Assembly: GCA_002361735.1 (NCBI GenBank)
Contig: DETS01000091.1
Location: 9,262-22,554 of the forward strand
Reading direction: 5' to 3'
DNA from: Lachnospiraceae bacterium UBA3282
GTDB taxonomy: Bacteria > Bacillota > Clostridia > Lachnospirales > Lachnospiraceae
DNA: 13,293 bases
Below are positions 6,885 through 13,293 of this stretch, piece by piece; the first letter of the stretch is position 1, and every line of letters starts with the position of its first letter. The translations under genes were made by a program, and so were the position numbers. Under the pieces are notes generated by a model. That model saw only the letters and a list, made by a program, of their open reading frames with translations. It was not told the origin of the DNA and ran no database searches.

Positions 6885-7037
6885 GTTCAGCACACGCCAT
6901 TCGCAAAATCGCGCCGTTGGCGCTTTTCGCTGCTTTGCAGCTTCTTTTGCTCATGTACGGGCGCTCCCTCAGAGCAGCATCTGTCTGTCAAATTCATGCA
7001 AGCATGATTTGCCAGGCAAATGAAGCTCTGGCTGAAC
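6885..7037. repeat. 153-base palindrome-rich block with terminal inverted repeats (possible MITE/REP-like element)
   Basis: It is bounded by GTTCAGC (6885-6891) and its exact inverse GCTGAAC (7031-7037). Inside are stacked small palindromes: GCGCC-GTT-GGCGC (6911-6923), GCTGC-TTT-GCAGC (6929-6941), GCTC-GAGC (about 6962-6974), CATGC-AA-GCATG (about 6993-7004) and ATTTGCC-A-GGCAAAT (about 7007-7021). No target-site duplication is evident. It begins two bases after the amylase stop and ends 13 bases before the next promoter. No transposase is present. The repeat nature is inferred from structure, since only one copy is in the window. Confidence 0.45.
6911..6948 (+). terminator. Tandem short hairpins with T-runs downstream of the amylase
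   Basis: GCGCC-GTT-GGCGC (6911-6923) is followed by TTTT. GCTGC-TTT-GCAGC (6929-6941) is followed by TTCTTTT. Both fit short intrinsic terminators for the amylase transcript and lie inside the palindrome-rich block. The stems are only 5 bp, so efficiency is uncertain. Confidence 0.4.
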
Positions 7038-7050
7038 TTATAAAAATATC

Positions 7051-7079
7051 TTGACAAAAGATGCTGCAAGGCTTAAGAT
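7051..7079 (+). promoter_or_regulatory. Strong promoter of the 37-codon leader ORF
   Basis: A perfect TTGACA at 7051-7056 lies 17 bases before TAAGAT at 7074-7079. The predicted transcription start near 7086 gives a leader of about 37 bases before the small ORF. If transcripts read through the terminator at 7282, this would also be the promoter of the ABC exporter genes. Confidence 0.7.
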
Positions 7080-7122
7080 AGCAAAAGTATCACATGAAAA
7101 TCTAAGGAAAGGAGGTATTCAC

Positions 7123-7236
7123 ATGTTTAACAGGAAGTTTGATAAAACAGCCGATCATGGCAGACAGACAAATAGAAACAGATTACGTGAAATTACCTCC
7201 GCATATATAGAAATCGGCGGGGTCAGGGTTCATTGA
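7123..7236 (+). CDS. 37-residue small protein, candidate leader peptide of the ABC exporter operon
   Basis: The start is set by a near-ideal ribosome site, AAAGGAGGT at 7108-7116, 6 bases before the ATG; an in-frame start at 7051 would fall in the -35 box. The peptide is polar and basic, with six arginines mostly encoded by AGA or AGG (for example NRNRLRE at residues 17-23), and it ends in GGVRVH. There is no signal peptide or membrane segment, and I recognise no family. It has its own promoter upstream, and an intrinsic terminator starts 46 bases after its stop, directly before a heterodimeric ABC exporter. That arrangement matches bmrB, the translated attenuator of B. subtilis bmrCD, so a regulatory leader peptide is the leading idea. 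A free-standing small protein is the alternative. Confidence 0.6.
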   Translation: MFNRKFDKTADHGRQTNRNRLREITSAYIEIGGVRVH

Positions 7237-7243
7237 CCTGATC
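7195..7243 (+). promoter_or_regulatory. Two mutually exclusive hairpins over the end of the small ORF
   Basis: Hairpin A pairs ACCTCCGC (7195-7202) with GGCGGGGT (7216-7223), 8 pairs including one G-U. Hairpin B pairs GGTCAGG (7221-7227) with CCTGATC (7237-7243), 7 pairs including one G-U, and has the stop codon (7234-7236) in its loop. They share 7221-7223, so only one can form at a time. A ribosome stalled in the last third of the ORF would disturb A and a terminating ribosome would melt B. No clear antiterminator for the downstream terminator was found by eye. Confidence 0.4.
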
Positions 7244-7281
7244 AGTCGATAAAAGGATATGCCGGCTATTGTGCTATTTAT

Positions 7282-7316
7282 GGGGCTGTGGTGATTTTAC
7301 CACAGCCCCTCGTTTT
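7282..7316 (+). terminator. Intrinsic terminator between the small ORF and the ABC exporter genes
   Basis: GGGGCTGTGGT (7282-7292) pairs perfectly with ACCACAGCCCC (7299-7309) around a 6-base loop, followed by TCGTTTT. It ends 115 bases before the first ABC gene. It either ends the small-ORF transcript or serves as a regulated attenuator for the exporter. Confidence 0.85.
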
Positions 7317-7430
7317 ATGCGTAGGCACGCATATGGAATTTTGCTGTTTTACAGCGTGCTAGCCGTGCGGCGAGTAGGGGGAAAATCTTTTCTATTCAAT
7401 TATATGCGGGGTTAACGGGGGAACAATATT
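7317..7430 (+). other. Spacer between the attenuator and the ABC exporter operon
   Basis: I could not find a good independent -35/-10 pair here. A 6-base inverted repeat, GCACGC (7325-7330) and GCGTGC (7354-7359), could form a hairpin or a regulator site. A GGGGGA ribosome site sits near 7417-7422. Lack of an obvious promoter supports transcription of the exporter from 7051 by read-through. Confidence 0.35.
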
Positions 7431-9308
7431 ATGAAAAAGATATCAAGTTACATATGGGAATACCGCCTTTCTTATCTGGTAGCCATTCTGTCACTTCTGA
7501 TCGCGGTCACGCTCGACATGCTCTCGCCGCGGCTGATGGCTAAGATGGTAGACGAGGTCATCGTGGGCGGCGACAGGGCAAAACTGCCCCTGATGCTTTT
7601 GGGCTTTTTGGGGATCGGACTGGGAAGATGTATCTTCCAGTATGCCAAGGAGTATACCTTTGACAAGAACGGCGTTAAGATTTCAGGGGATATGCGGCGG
7701 GATCTGTTTCGTCATGTGCAGGGGTTGTCGGCGGATTTCTTTGACAGGACCAACACGGGGGAGCTGATGGCGCGCGTCAAGGAAGATGTGGACCGTATCT
7801 GGGATGCGCTGGGCTATGTGGGGATGCTGTTGATCGAAGTGATTTATCACACGGCGATCACGCTTGCCAGCATGTATCTGCTCAACTGGCGCATGGCGAT
7901 CCTTCCCACGGCGGCGATGATCCTGTGCGGTTCCATCGCTGTCATCATGGAACGGAAGCTGGGGAAGGTCTACGAGGACATCAGTGAGGAGAACGCCGCC
8001 CTCAATACGGTGGCGGAGGAGAATCTGGCGGGGGTGCGCACGGTGAAAGCATTTGCCAGGGAGAAGTTTGAAATCGGTAAATTCCTTTCCCATAATAAGC
8101 GCTACTATGAACTGAATATGCAGCAGTCCAAAGTTTTTGTCAGATACTATCCCTGCTTTACGGTCGTGACCAGAGTATTGCCGTTATTGACTATATTGGT
8201 CGGTGGAAAACTTGTCATTGAAGGCGGGATGACGCTCGGGCAGTTGACGGCGTTTGTAGAGTATTCCGGCAGTATTGTGTGGCCCATGGAGATGCTGGGG
8301 TGGCTGACCAACAGCTTCTCCGCGGCGGTGGCATCCAACAAAAAGATCAAGAAACTCTATGCGGAAAAACCCACGGTCACAGAGGTGACCGAACCGGTCA
8401 AGTTGGAAAAAGTAAGAGGAAAAATCTGCTTTGCCAACGTTTCCTTCCACAAGGCGGATCAATATGAGATCCTTCACGATATCTCCTTTACGGTGGAGGC
8501 AGGAAAGACCCTGGGCATCATGGGTGCGACCGGCGCGGGCAAGACTTCCATCGTCCAGCTTTTGCAGCGGATGTATGACGCCACGGGCGGCGCGATCTAT
8601 CTGGATGACGTGGATATCAGGAAGCTGTCCTTGGAACAGCTGCGCACGAGCATCAGCTTTGTGATGCAGGACGTCTTCCTTTTTTCCGATACCATTCAGG
8701 AAAACATCAAGCTGGGCAAAAAAGATTATATCGATTTTAAGACGGTCAGGCGGGCATCTACGCAGGCGCAGGCGAGCGAATTTATCGAGCGCATGGAGGA
8801 GCGGTATGACACGGTCATCGGTGAGCGGGGCGTCGGACTTTCCGGCGGGCAGAAGCAGCGCATCAGCATTGCCAGGGCGCTTGCCAAGAAGGATCCGATC
8901 CTGGTGATGGACGATTCCACCTCGGCACTCGATATGGAGACGGAGCACCTGATCCAGCAGACCTTAAAGACGCTTGACCATACGACAAAGATCATTATCG
9001 CGCACAGGATCAGCGCGGTGCGAAATGCAGACGAGATTCTGGTGCTTGCGGACGGTGCGATCGCGGAGCGGGGCACGCACGAGACGCTGCTGGCAAAGCG
9101 GGGACTCTACTATGAGACTTATCAGTCTCAGTATGGGGAACTTTCAGCGGCAGAGACGAATACAGAGGCAGACGATGGAATGGATGCAGGAAATGCGGAG
9201 GGCGGACAGCATGCAGATGCGAACGGTGTAACGGATACATCGGAAACGAATATAGAGCGGCGGGAAAAACAGACAGGAGGTGAAAACAATGTCCTTCAAT
9301 TCGTATAA
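7431..9308 (+). CDS. Heterodimeric ABC exporter subunit with degenerate Walker B (BmrC/TM287-like)
   Basis: A 625-residue half-transporter: a six-helix exporter membrane domain (about residues 1-320) followed by a nucleotide-binding domain. The motifs are Walker A GATGAGKT (365-372), signature LSGGQ (470-474), Walker B LVMDDSTSALD with Asp494, and switch His525. Asp495 stands where the catalytic Glu is expected, which marks the ATPase-deficient site of heterodimeric exporters such as BmrCD and TM287/288. The partner gene starts inside its 3' end. The product probably exports drugs, lipids or peptides from the cytoplasm; the substrate cannot be read from sequence. Unusually, after the NBD (from about residue 572) there is a 54-residue acidic, low-complexity tail rich in Glu, Asp, Thr, Gly and Ala, ending in the region that also encodes the partner's ribosome site. 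Confidence 0.9.
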   Translation: MKKISSYIWEYRLSYLVAILSLLIAVTLDMLSPRLMAKMVDEVIVGGDRAKLPLMLLGFLGIGLGRCIFQYAKEYTFDKNGVKISGDMRRDLFRHVQGLSADFFDRTNTGELMARVKEDVDRIWDALGYVGMLLIEVIYHTAITLASMYLLNWRMAILPTAAMILCGSIAVIMERKLGKVYEDISEENAALNTVAEENLAGVRTVKAFAREKFEIGKFLSHNKRYYELNMQQSKVFVRYYPCFTVVTRVLPLLTILVGGKLVIEGGMTLGQLTAFVEYSGSIVWPMEMLGWLTNSFSAAVASNKKIKKLYAEKPTVTEVTEPVKLEKVRGKICFANVSFHKADQYEILHDISFTVEAGKTLGIMGATGAGKTSIVQLLQRMYDATGGAIYLDDVDIRKLSLEQLRTSISFVMQDVFLFSDTIQENIKLGKKDYIDFKTVRRASTQAQASEFIERMEERYDTVIGERGVGLSGGQKQRISIARALAKKDPILVMDDSTSALDMETEHLIQQTLKTLDHTTKIIIAHRISAVRNADEILVLADGAIAERGTHETLLAKRGLYYETYQSQYGELSAAETNTEADDGMDAGNAEGGQHADANGVTDTSETNIERREKQTGGENNVLQFV

Positions 9309-11064
9309 AGACGACGAAGTCAGCACACAGCGGAGCAAGGCGCAGACCCTTAAACGCCTCTTTTCCTATTTACTTGCCTACAAGTGGCAGATTATTCTGG
9401 TGCTTCTCATTATGGGCTATGGTGTGGCGGTGAGTCTGGTCAATCCGCTGATCATGGAGTCGGCAACCGATGACTACATCAGTCAAGGCGATTGGCAAGG
9501 ACTTTTGCGCCTGCTTTTGTTCGCACTTGCCATTAACCTGTTTCTGGTGGTCACGGTAAAGCTGAGGATGTATATCATGGCGAAGGTCTGCAACAATATT
9601 TTGCTCACGATCAGGCAGGAACTTTACACGCATATCCAGAAGCTGGATTTTGCCTTTTTTGACAGCAGACCCACAGGGAAAATCCTCTCCCGCATCATTG
9701 GAGATATCAATTCCCTAAAGGATGTGCTCTCCAATTTTGTGACCACGCTGATTCCGGATATGCTGACGGTCTTTGCGGTGGTGGCGATCATGGTCGCAAA
9801 GAATCCTAAACTGGCGCTTGCCTCTTTGATGACGATTCCCTTTATGACGGCGGGCATCCTGTTCATCCAGATAAAGGCGCATCCGCGTTGGCAGCTTTTC
9901 CGCAAGAAATCGGCGAATCTCAATGCCTTTATCCATGAAGATATGGCGGGGATACGCATTATCCAGAGCTTCCACGCGCAGGAGGAGACGGAAAGCACCT
10001 TTGACGAGCTGTTAACGGAACATCGGGAGAGTTTCTACGGTGCGGTGCGCATGAGTGATGCCTTTGGGTCGGTGATCGACCTTTCCTGGGGAGTCGGCTG
10101 CATCCTCCTGTACTTTACGGGCATCGTGGTGCTGGGCGTGGAACATGTGAGTGTGGGAACCTTTATTGCGTTCGGAACCTACCTGAATATGTTTTGGCAG
10201 CCCATTCATAACTTAAGCAACTTTTATAACCAGTTGGTGACAAACATTGCGGGCGCGGAGCGCATTTTTGAGATTCTGGATACGCCGCCTGCAATCGCGG
10301 ACGCGGAGGGCGTGACCGAAATGCCGCCGATCCGCGGAGAAGTGACTTTTGATAACGTGACGTTTTCTTATGATGATAAAGTCAAAGTGTTGGACGATGT
10401 GAGTTTTCGCATCAAAGAAGGGGAGACCATTGCACTGGTGGGACCCACCGGGGCGGGAAAGTCCACCATTGTCAACCTCATCAGCCGTTTCTACGATGTG
10501 CAGGAGGGTGTGGTGGCGGTGGACGGCCACGATGTCAAGAAAGTGTCGATTGAGAGCCTGCGCAGGCAGATGGGGATCATGACGCAGGATAACTTCCTCT
10601 TTTCCGGCACCATCCGTGAAAATATCCGCTACGGGAAGCTCGACGCGACGGAGGAGGAGATCGTGGCAGCGGCTAAGGCGGTCAATGCCCACGACTTTAT
10701 CATGAAGCTGGAAAAGGGGTATGACACGGAGCTGACGGAGCGCGGCGGCGGTCTCTCCATCGGGCAGAGGCAGCTTTTGGCATTTGCCAGAACCATGGTT
10801 TCCGATCCGAAGATCTTGATCCTGGACGAAGCAACCTCCAGCATCGACACGAAGACGGAGCTTTTGGTGCAGGAGGGGATCGAGCATCTGCTGGCGGGCA
10901 GGACGTCCTTTGTCATCGCGCACAGGCTTTCCACCATCCAGAAAGCGGACCGTATTTTTGTGGTGGACGACGGCAGGATCATCGAGGAGGGGAATGCCGA
11001 GGAGCTGATGGCGAAGAAAGGCGTCTACTATCGGCTTTATATGGCGCAGTTTCATGCTTCCTAA
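9289..11064 (+). CDS. Heterodimeric ABC exporter subunit with catalytic Walker B (BmrD/TM288-like)
   Basis: A 591-residue half-transporter. ATG 9289 is chosen because AGGAGG (9275-9280) lies 8 bases upstream; an in-frame GTG at 9280 overlaps that site. It overlaps the previous gene by 20 bases, so translation is likely coupled, giving equal subunit amounts. The membrane domain occupies about residues 1-320. The nucleotide-binding domain has Walker A GPTGAGKST (385-393), Walker B LILDEATS with Asp513 and catalytic Glu514, and switch His545. The signature is LSIGQ (489-493) rather than LSGGQ. In the head-to-tail NBD dimer this altered signature faces the first subunit's Asp-substituted Walker B, so both changes fall in the same degenerate ATP site. 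This subunit's Walker B together with the partner's intact LSGGQ forms the active site. Substrate unknown. Confidence 0.92.
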   Translation: MSFNSYKDDEVSTQRSKAQTLKRLFSYLLAYKWQIILVLLIMGYGVAVSLVNPLIMESATDDYISQGDWQGLLRLLLFALAINLFLVVTVKLRMYIMAKVCNNILLTIRQELYTHIQKLDFAFFDSRPTGKILSRIIGDINSLKDVLSNFVTTLIPDMLTVFAVVAIMVAKNPKLALASLMTIPFMTAGILFIQIKAHPRWQLFRKKSANLNAFIHEDMAGIRIIQSFHAQEETESTFDELLTEHRESFYGAVRMSDAFGSVIDLSWGVGCILLYFTGIVVLGVEHVSVGTFIAFGTYLNMFWQPIHNLSNFYNQLVTNIAGAERIFEILDTPPAIADAEGVTEMPPIRGEVTFDNVTFSYDDKVKVLDDVSFRIKEGETIALVGPTGAGKSTIVNLISRFYDVQEGVVAVDGHDVKKVSIESLRRQMGIMTQDNFLFSGTIRENIRYGKLDATEEEIVAAAKAVNAHDFIMKLEKGYDTELTERGGGLSIGQRQLLAFARTMVSDPKILILDEATSSIDTKTELLVQEGIEHLLAGRTSFVIAHRLSTIQKADRIFVVDDGRIIEEGNAEELMAKKGVYYRLYMAQFHAS

Positions 11065-11149
11065 TAAGGAAGATTTCTGTATGTGACAGGGAAAAGGTAC
11101 AAAATGGGAGAAAATATTTCGGATAAAATGCCCTATTTCGCTAATTTGA

Positions 11150-11177
11150 TTGACATTGCAAAAAATTGCTTTATAAT
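11150..11177 (+). promoter_or_regulatory. Strong promoter of the LacI-family gene
   Basis: Perfect TTGACA (11150-11155) and TATAAT (11172-11177) boxes with a 16-base spacer. A direct repeat TATTTCG (11115-11121 and 11134-11140, 19 bases apart) lies just upstream. No terminator for the ABC operon is evident between 11065 and this promoter. Confidence 0.8.
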
Positions 11178-11224
11178 TTAAGTTGATTACTTAAAATTAA
11201 CCTGTTTCCAAGAAACATGGTTTC
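11177..11224 (+). promoter_or_regulatory. Two candidate operators between promoter and LacI-family start codon
   Basis: TTTAAGT (11177-11183) and ACTTAAA (11189-11195) form a 7-base inverted repeat that begins in the last base of the -10 box and covers the probable transcription start. Further down, TGTTTC-CAA-GAAACA (11203-11217) is a perfect palindrome, and GAAAC-ATG-GTTTC (11212-11224) overlaps it. The GTTTC/GAAAC half-sites resemble LacI-family operators, so autoregulation is likely; which repeat is used is unknown. Confidence 0.45.
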
Positions 11225-11253
11225 ACGGCAGGAAGGCGAAAAGAGGGATCATC

Positions 11254-12285
11254 ATGGCAAAAGCGGTTAGAATGGCAGATATTGCAAAGGTCATGGGCGT
11301 GAGTACGGTGACGGTGTCAAAGGCGCTCTCAGATCAGAAAGGCGTCAGCGAGGAGTTACGTGTAAAAATCAAACAGAAAGCCGAGGAACTGGGTTATCAG
11401 TCCGTGTCTTTGCGCTATAAAGAGCGGGCGCAGAACACAAGCTATACCTTTGGTGTGATCGTGTCGGACCGTTTTCTTGCCAAGTATGAATCCTTTTATT
11501 GGAATCTCTATCAGGAGGTGGCGACTGCCGCTGTACAAAAGGGCTGCTTTACCATGCTGGAGGTTTTGCAGGCGGAGGATGAGGAACGGCTGGTGATGCC
11601 CAAGCTTCTCGGAGAAAAAAAGGCGGAAGGGCTTATCATCATCGGCAGACTGCAGCGTCCTTATCTGGATCGGCTGATCGATCAGCTTGACATTCCTTTC
11701 ATCCTTCTTGATTTTGCGGATCAGAACAGGGATTACGACGCAGTCATCTCCAACAGCTATTTCGGGATGTATCGGATGACAAATTATCTGTTTGAGATGG
11801 GGCATACAAAGATTGCTTTTGTCGGAAATGTCCACTACACGGATTCCATTACGGACCGCTATTTCGGATATGTGAAATCCTTAAGCGAGCATGGCGAGGA
11901 AGTGCGTAGGGATTGGCTGCTGTATGACAGAAATCCGAAGACGGGGAGGTCTGATATCAATTTTGAGATCGAACTGCCAAAGGAGATGCCGACTGCCTTT
12001 GTCTGCAACAATGACGTGGCGGCGGCGATGCTCGTCAACAAACTGGAGGAGGCGGGCTATCAAGTGCCGCAGGATATTTCCGTGGTTGGGTATGATAACT
12101 ACCAGCCGCCGGGGTTGTGCGGCGTGCGCATCACCACCTATGAAGTAGATATGCCGGAGATGGCAAAGCAGGCAGTGAAGACCCTGATCCGCAAGGCGTC
12201 AGGGGAGCATTACAAGCAGGGAGTTACCATTGTGGACGGCAGGATCGTCTACAAAGACAGTGTGAGAAACGTGGGGTTAGTGTGA
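11254..12285 (+). CDS. LacI-family transcriptional regulator
   Basis: A 343-residue repressor of typical family length. Residues 6-27 form the LacI helix-turn-helix (MADIAKVMGVSTVTVSKALS), followed by the hinge-helix region up to about residue 60. The rest is a periplasmic-binding-protein-like effector domain, with FGVIVSD near residue 67, GLIIIGRL near 127 and the late FVCNNDVAAAML and ISVVGYDNYQPPGL blocks. Such proteins sense sugars and regulate carbohydrate genes. GAGGG lies about 6 bases before the ATG. The gene has its own strong promoter and candidate operators. Candidate targets in the window are itself, the amylase and the HPr-like gene, which has a LacI-type site, but no operator shared among them was found. 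It is convergent with the AraC gene and overlaps its end by 9 bases. Effector sugar unknown. Confidence 0.92.
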   Translation: MAKAVRMADIAKVMGVSTVTVSKALSDQKGVSEELRVKIKQKAEELGYQSVSLRYKERAQNTSYTFGVIVSDRFLAKYESFYWNLYQEVATAAVQKGCFTMLEVLQAEDEERLVMPKLLGEKKAEGLIIIGRLQRPYLDRLIDQLDIPFILLDFADQNRDYDAVISNSYFGMYRMTNYLFEMGHTKIAFVGNVHYTDSITDRYFGYVKSLSEHGEEVRRDWLLYDRNPKTGRSDINFEIELPKEMPTAFVCNNDVAAAMLVNKLEEAGYQVPQDISVVGYDNYQPPGLCGVRITTYEVDMPEMAKQAVKTLIRKASGEHYKQGVTIVDGRIVYKDSVRNVGLV

Positions 12286-13182
12286 AGCCGCCTCTCTGTA
12301 TGCTTGCGGCGTGGTGCCGTATTCCTTTTTAAATAGGTTGATGAAATGATTGGTGCTCTCGTAGCCGACAGCCAGTGCGATCTCATGGATCTTTTTGTCG
12401 GTGGAGAAAAGAAGGTTGACTGCTGCGGTCAGCCTTTTTTGATTCAGGTATTTTAAGGGCGGCATACCGAAGGCGGCGGAGAAGCTGCGGCAGATATGGT
12501 ACTTGTTCATGTGATACCGCGCCTCCAGATCACTCAGCCGCAGGGGTTCCGTGTAAAAATGATCCAGATAGTGCCGAAGTTCCAGAAGGTAGGGCGCAAA
12601 GTTTTCTTTCACATCTTCTTCGGGAAGGAGGTCTGTAAACAGCTCCGTGATAATGGCGGTGATCAGACCTGCATCTCTCAGTTTATTTCTCAAGTTCCCG
12701 TCTGTGTTTCCGCTGAGAAGCTGACGGATGTTCCGCAGAAGCGTGCCGTGCGGATCCGGCTGCGCCAGCAGAAAGGTCTCAAAGGGAGTCAAAGACTCAT
12801 AAACGGGGAAAAGCCCCCCCCGTAACGCAAAAACGATATAGCGCCAGGGAAGCTGTTCCGCTTTCAGGGAAAAAGGAACGTTGCTGCAATCCAGATAGAG
12901 CAGACTGCCTGCCTGCAGCGTATGGCTGGCGCCGTGGATCGAAAAGCTGCCGCTGCCTTCTTTGGTATAGAGGAGCATGCGGCAGTCCAGAGGCTGATAA
13001 GAGAGCGTAAATTCTGAGGAAATCTCAATATTGCCGCCGCTTAATACGGCAGGCAGCTGCCCGGCAGCCGCTTCGCAAGGCTCGTAAAAGATACCGGCAA
13101 AGTAGGAGTTCTCGGGAAGGGATTCCGGGAGGTTGTCCGATTGCAGCGTCACCGCTTTTTGATAGGAGAGGAGGAAGGACAT
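12277..13182 (-). CDS. AraC-family transcriptional regulator
   Basis: A 301-residue protein. ATG at 13182 is chosen because AGAAAGG (13197-13191 on the minus strand) lies 8 bases upstream; an in-frame GTG at 13191 overlaps that site. The N-terminal part (about residues 25-150) is a cupin-like sensing domain (SGSFSIHGASHTLQAGSLLY), and residues from about 214 to the end form the double helix-turn-helix DNA-binding domain (HMNKYHICRSFSAAFG, then IHEIALAVGYESTNHFINLF and the GTTPQAYR end motif). In clostridia this arrangement usually activates sugar-use operons transcribed divergently, which would lie beyond the right edge. Its TAA stop lies inside the convergent LacI gene, so the two transcripts overlap in antisense and share no terminator visible to me. 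Confidence 0.92.
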   Translation of the reverse strand: MSFLLSYQKAVTLQSDNLPESLPENSYFAGIFYEPCEAAAGQLPAVLSGGNIEISSEFTLSYQPLDCRMLLYTKEGSGSFSIHGASHTLQAGSLLYLDCSNVPFSLKAEQLPWRYIVFALRGGLFPVYESLTPFETFLLAQPDPHGTLLRNIRQLLSGNTDGNLRNKLRDAGLITAIITELFTDLLPEEDVKENFAPYLLELRHYLDHFYTEPLRLSDLEARYHMNKYHICRSFSAAFGMPPLKYLNQKRLTAAVNLLFSTDKKIHEIALAVGYESTNHFINLFKKEYGTTPQAYREAASH

Positions 13183-13293
13183 AAACTGCACCTTTCTAAT
13201 ATAATTAGTTATTTTTTAGCTAAACAATGATTCTGCTATTAGTTTAATATGTAAAAAACCAATTATTCTATTGCTATAACTCACAAAAATGAC
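13183..13293. promoter_or_regulatory. AT-rich upstream region of the AraC-family gene
   Basis: About 110 bases with no gene. On the minus strand TTTACA followed 17 bases later by AATCAT is a weak promoter candidate. CTAAT-ATA-ATTAG (13196-13208) is a perfect 5-base inverted repeat next to the ribosome site and might be a regulator site. The region continues beyond the window, where a divergent gene may begin. Confidence 0.3.

Noticed and set aside
6637..6954. 105-codon minus-strand open frame crossing the amylase end and the palindrome-rich block
   Set aside because: Half is antisense to the amylase. The N-terminal part only reads through the palindromes, so it is better explained by the repeat-like block.
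8184..8948. 254-codon minus-strand open frame opposite the first ABC subunit, and a similar 280-codon one at 10213-11055
   Set aside because: Both mirror conserved ABC coding sequence and have no ribosome site or recognisable domain.
9280..9288. Upstream in-frame GTG for the second ABC subunit
   Set aside because: The GTG overlaps the AGGAGG site that serves ATG 9289.
13183..13191. Upstream in-frame GTG for the AraC-family gene
   Set aside because: It overlaps the AGAAAGG ribosome site of ATG 13182.
1..13293. tRNA, rRNA, CRISPR array, transposase or prophage genes
   Set aside because: Read on both strands by eye; no cloverleaf, repeat-spacer pattern or recombinase motifs were seen.

Overview
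The window looks like chromosomal DNA of a Gram-positive Firmicute, most likely a Clostridia/Lachnospiraceae-type gut bacterium. This rests on the strong AGGAGG-type ribosome sites, TTGACA/TATAAT promoters, moderate GC coding sequence with AT-rich intergenic DNA, and the gene families present (TIGR03916/TIGR03915 pair, a small cytoplasmic GH13 amylase, LacI- and AraC-type sugar regulators). The taxonomic call is inference from family resemblance only.

Left part (1-5061): the C-terminal part of a radical-SAM putative DNA repair/modification protein is followed by its usual partner, a TIGR03915/DUF4130 protein. A separate transcription unit then encodes a small HPr-like protein without the phosphorylatable histidine, ending in a long perfect hairpin terminator. 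That terminator appears to contain the promoter of the next gene, a large fusion of a Cas4/RecB-type PD-(D/E)XK nuclease with an XPD/DinG-type Fe-S helicase. Three of these four genes point to DNA repair.

Middle (5062-7430): a 510-base AT-rich intergenic region carries DnaA-box-like 9-mers, many TTGAC/GTCAA words and a promoter. It is followed by a 436-residue GH13 alpha-amylase-like enzyme. Behind the amylase lies a 153-base block bounded by a 7-base inverted repeat and packed with small palindromes, possibly a MITE- or REP-like repeat. Next comes a compact unit: strong promoter, very strong ribosome site, a 37-codon ORF, competing hairpins and an intrinsic terminator. It sits directly upstream of an ABC exporter pair and resembles the bmrB leader-attenuator of Bacillus subtilis bmrCD.

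Right part (7431-13293): two overlapping genes encode a heterodimeric ABC exporter. Its degenerate ATP site is split between the subunits as in BmrCD and TM287/288: Asp replaces the catalytic Glu in the first subunit and the second has an LSIGQ signature. Then come a LacI-family regulator with its own strong promoter and two candidate operators, and a convergent AraC-family regulator whose 3' end overlaps it by 9 bases. The AraC gene's target genes probably lie beyond the right edge.
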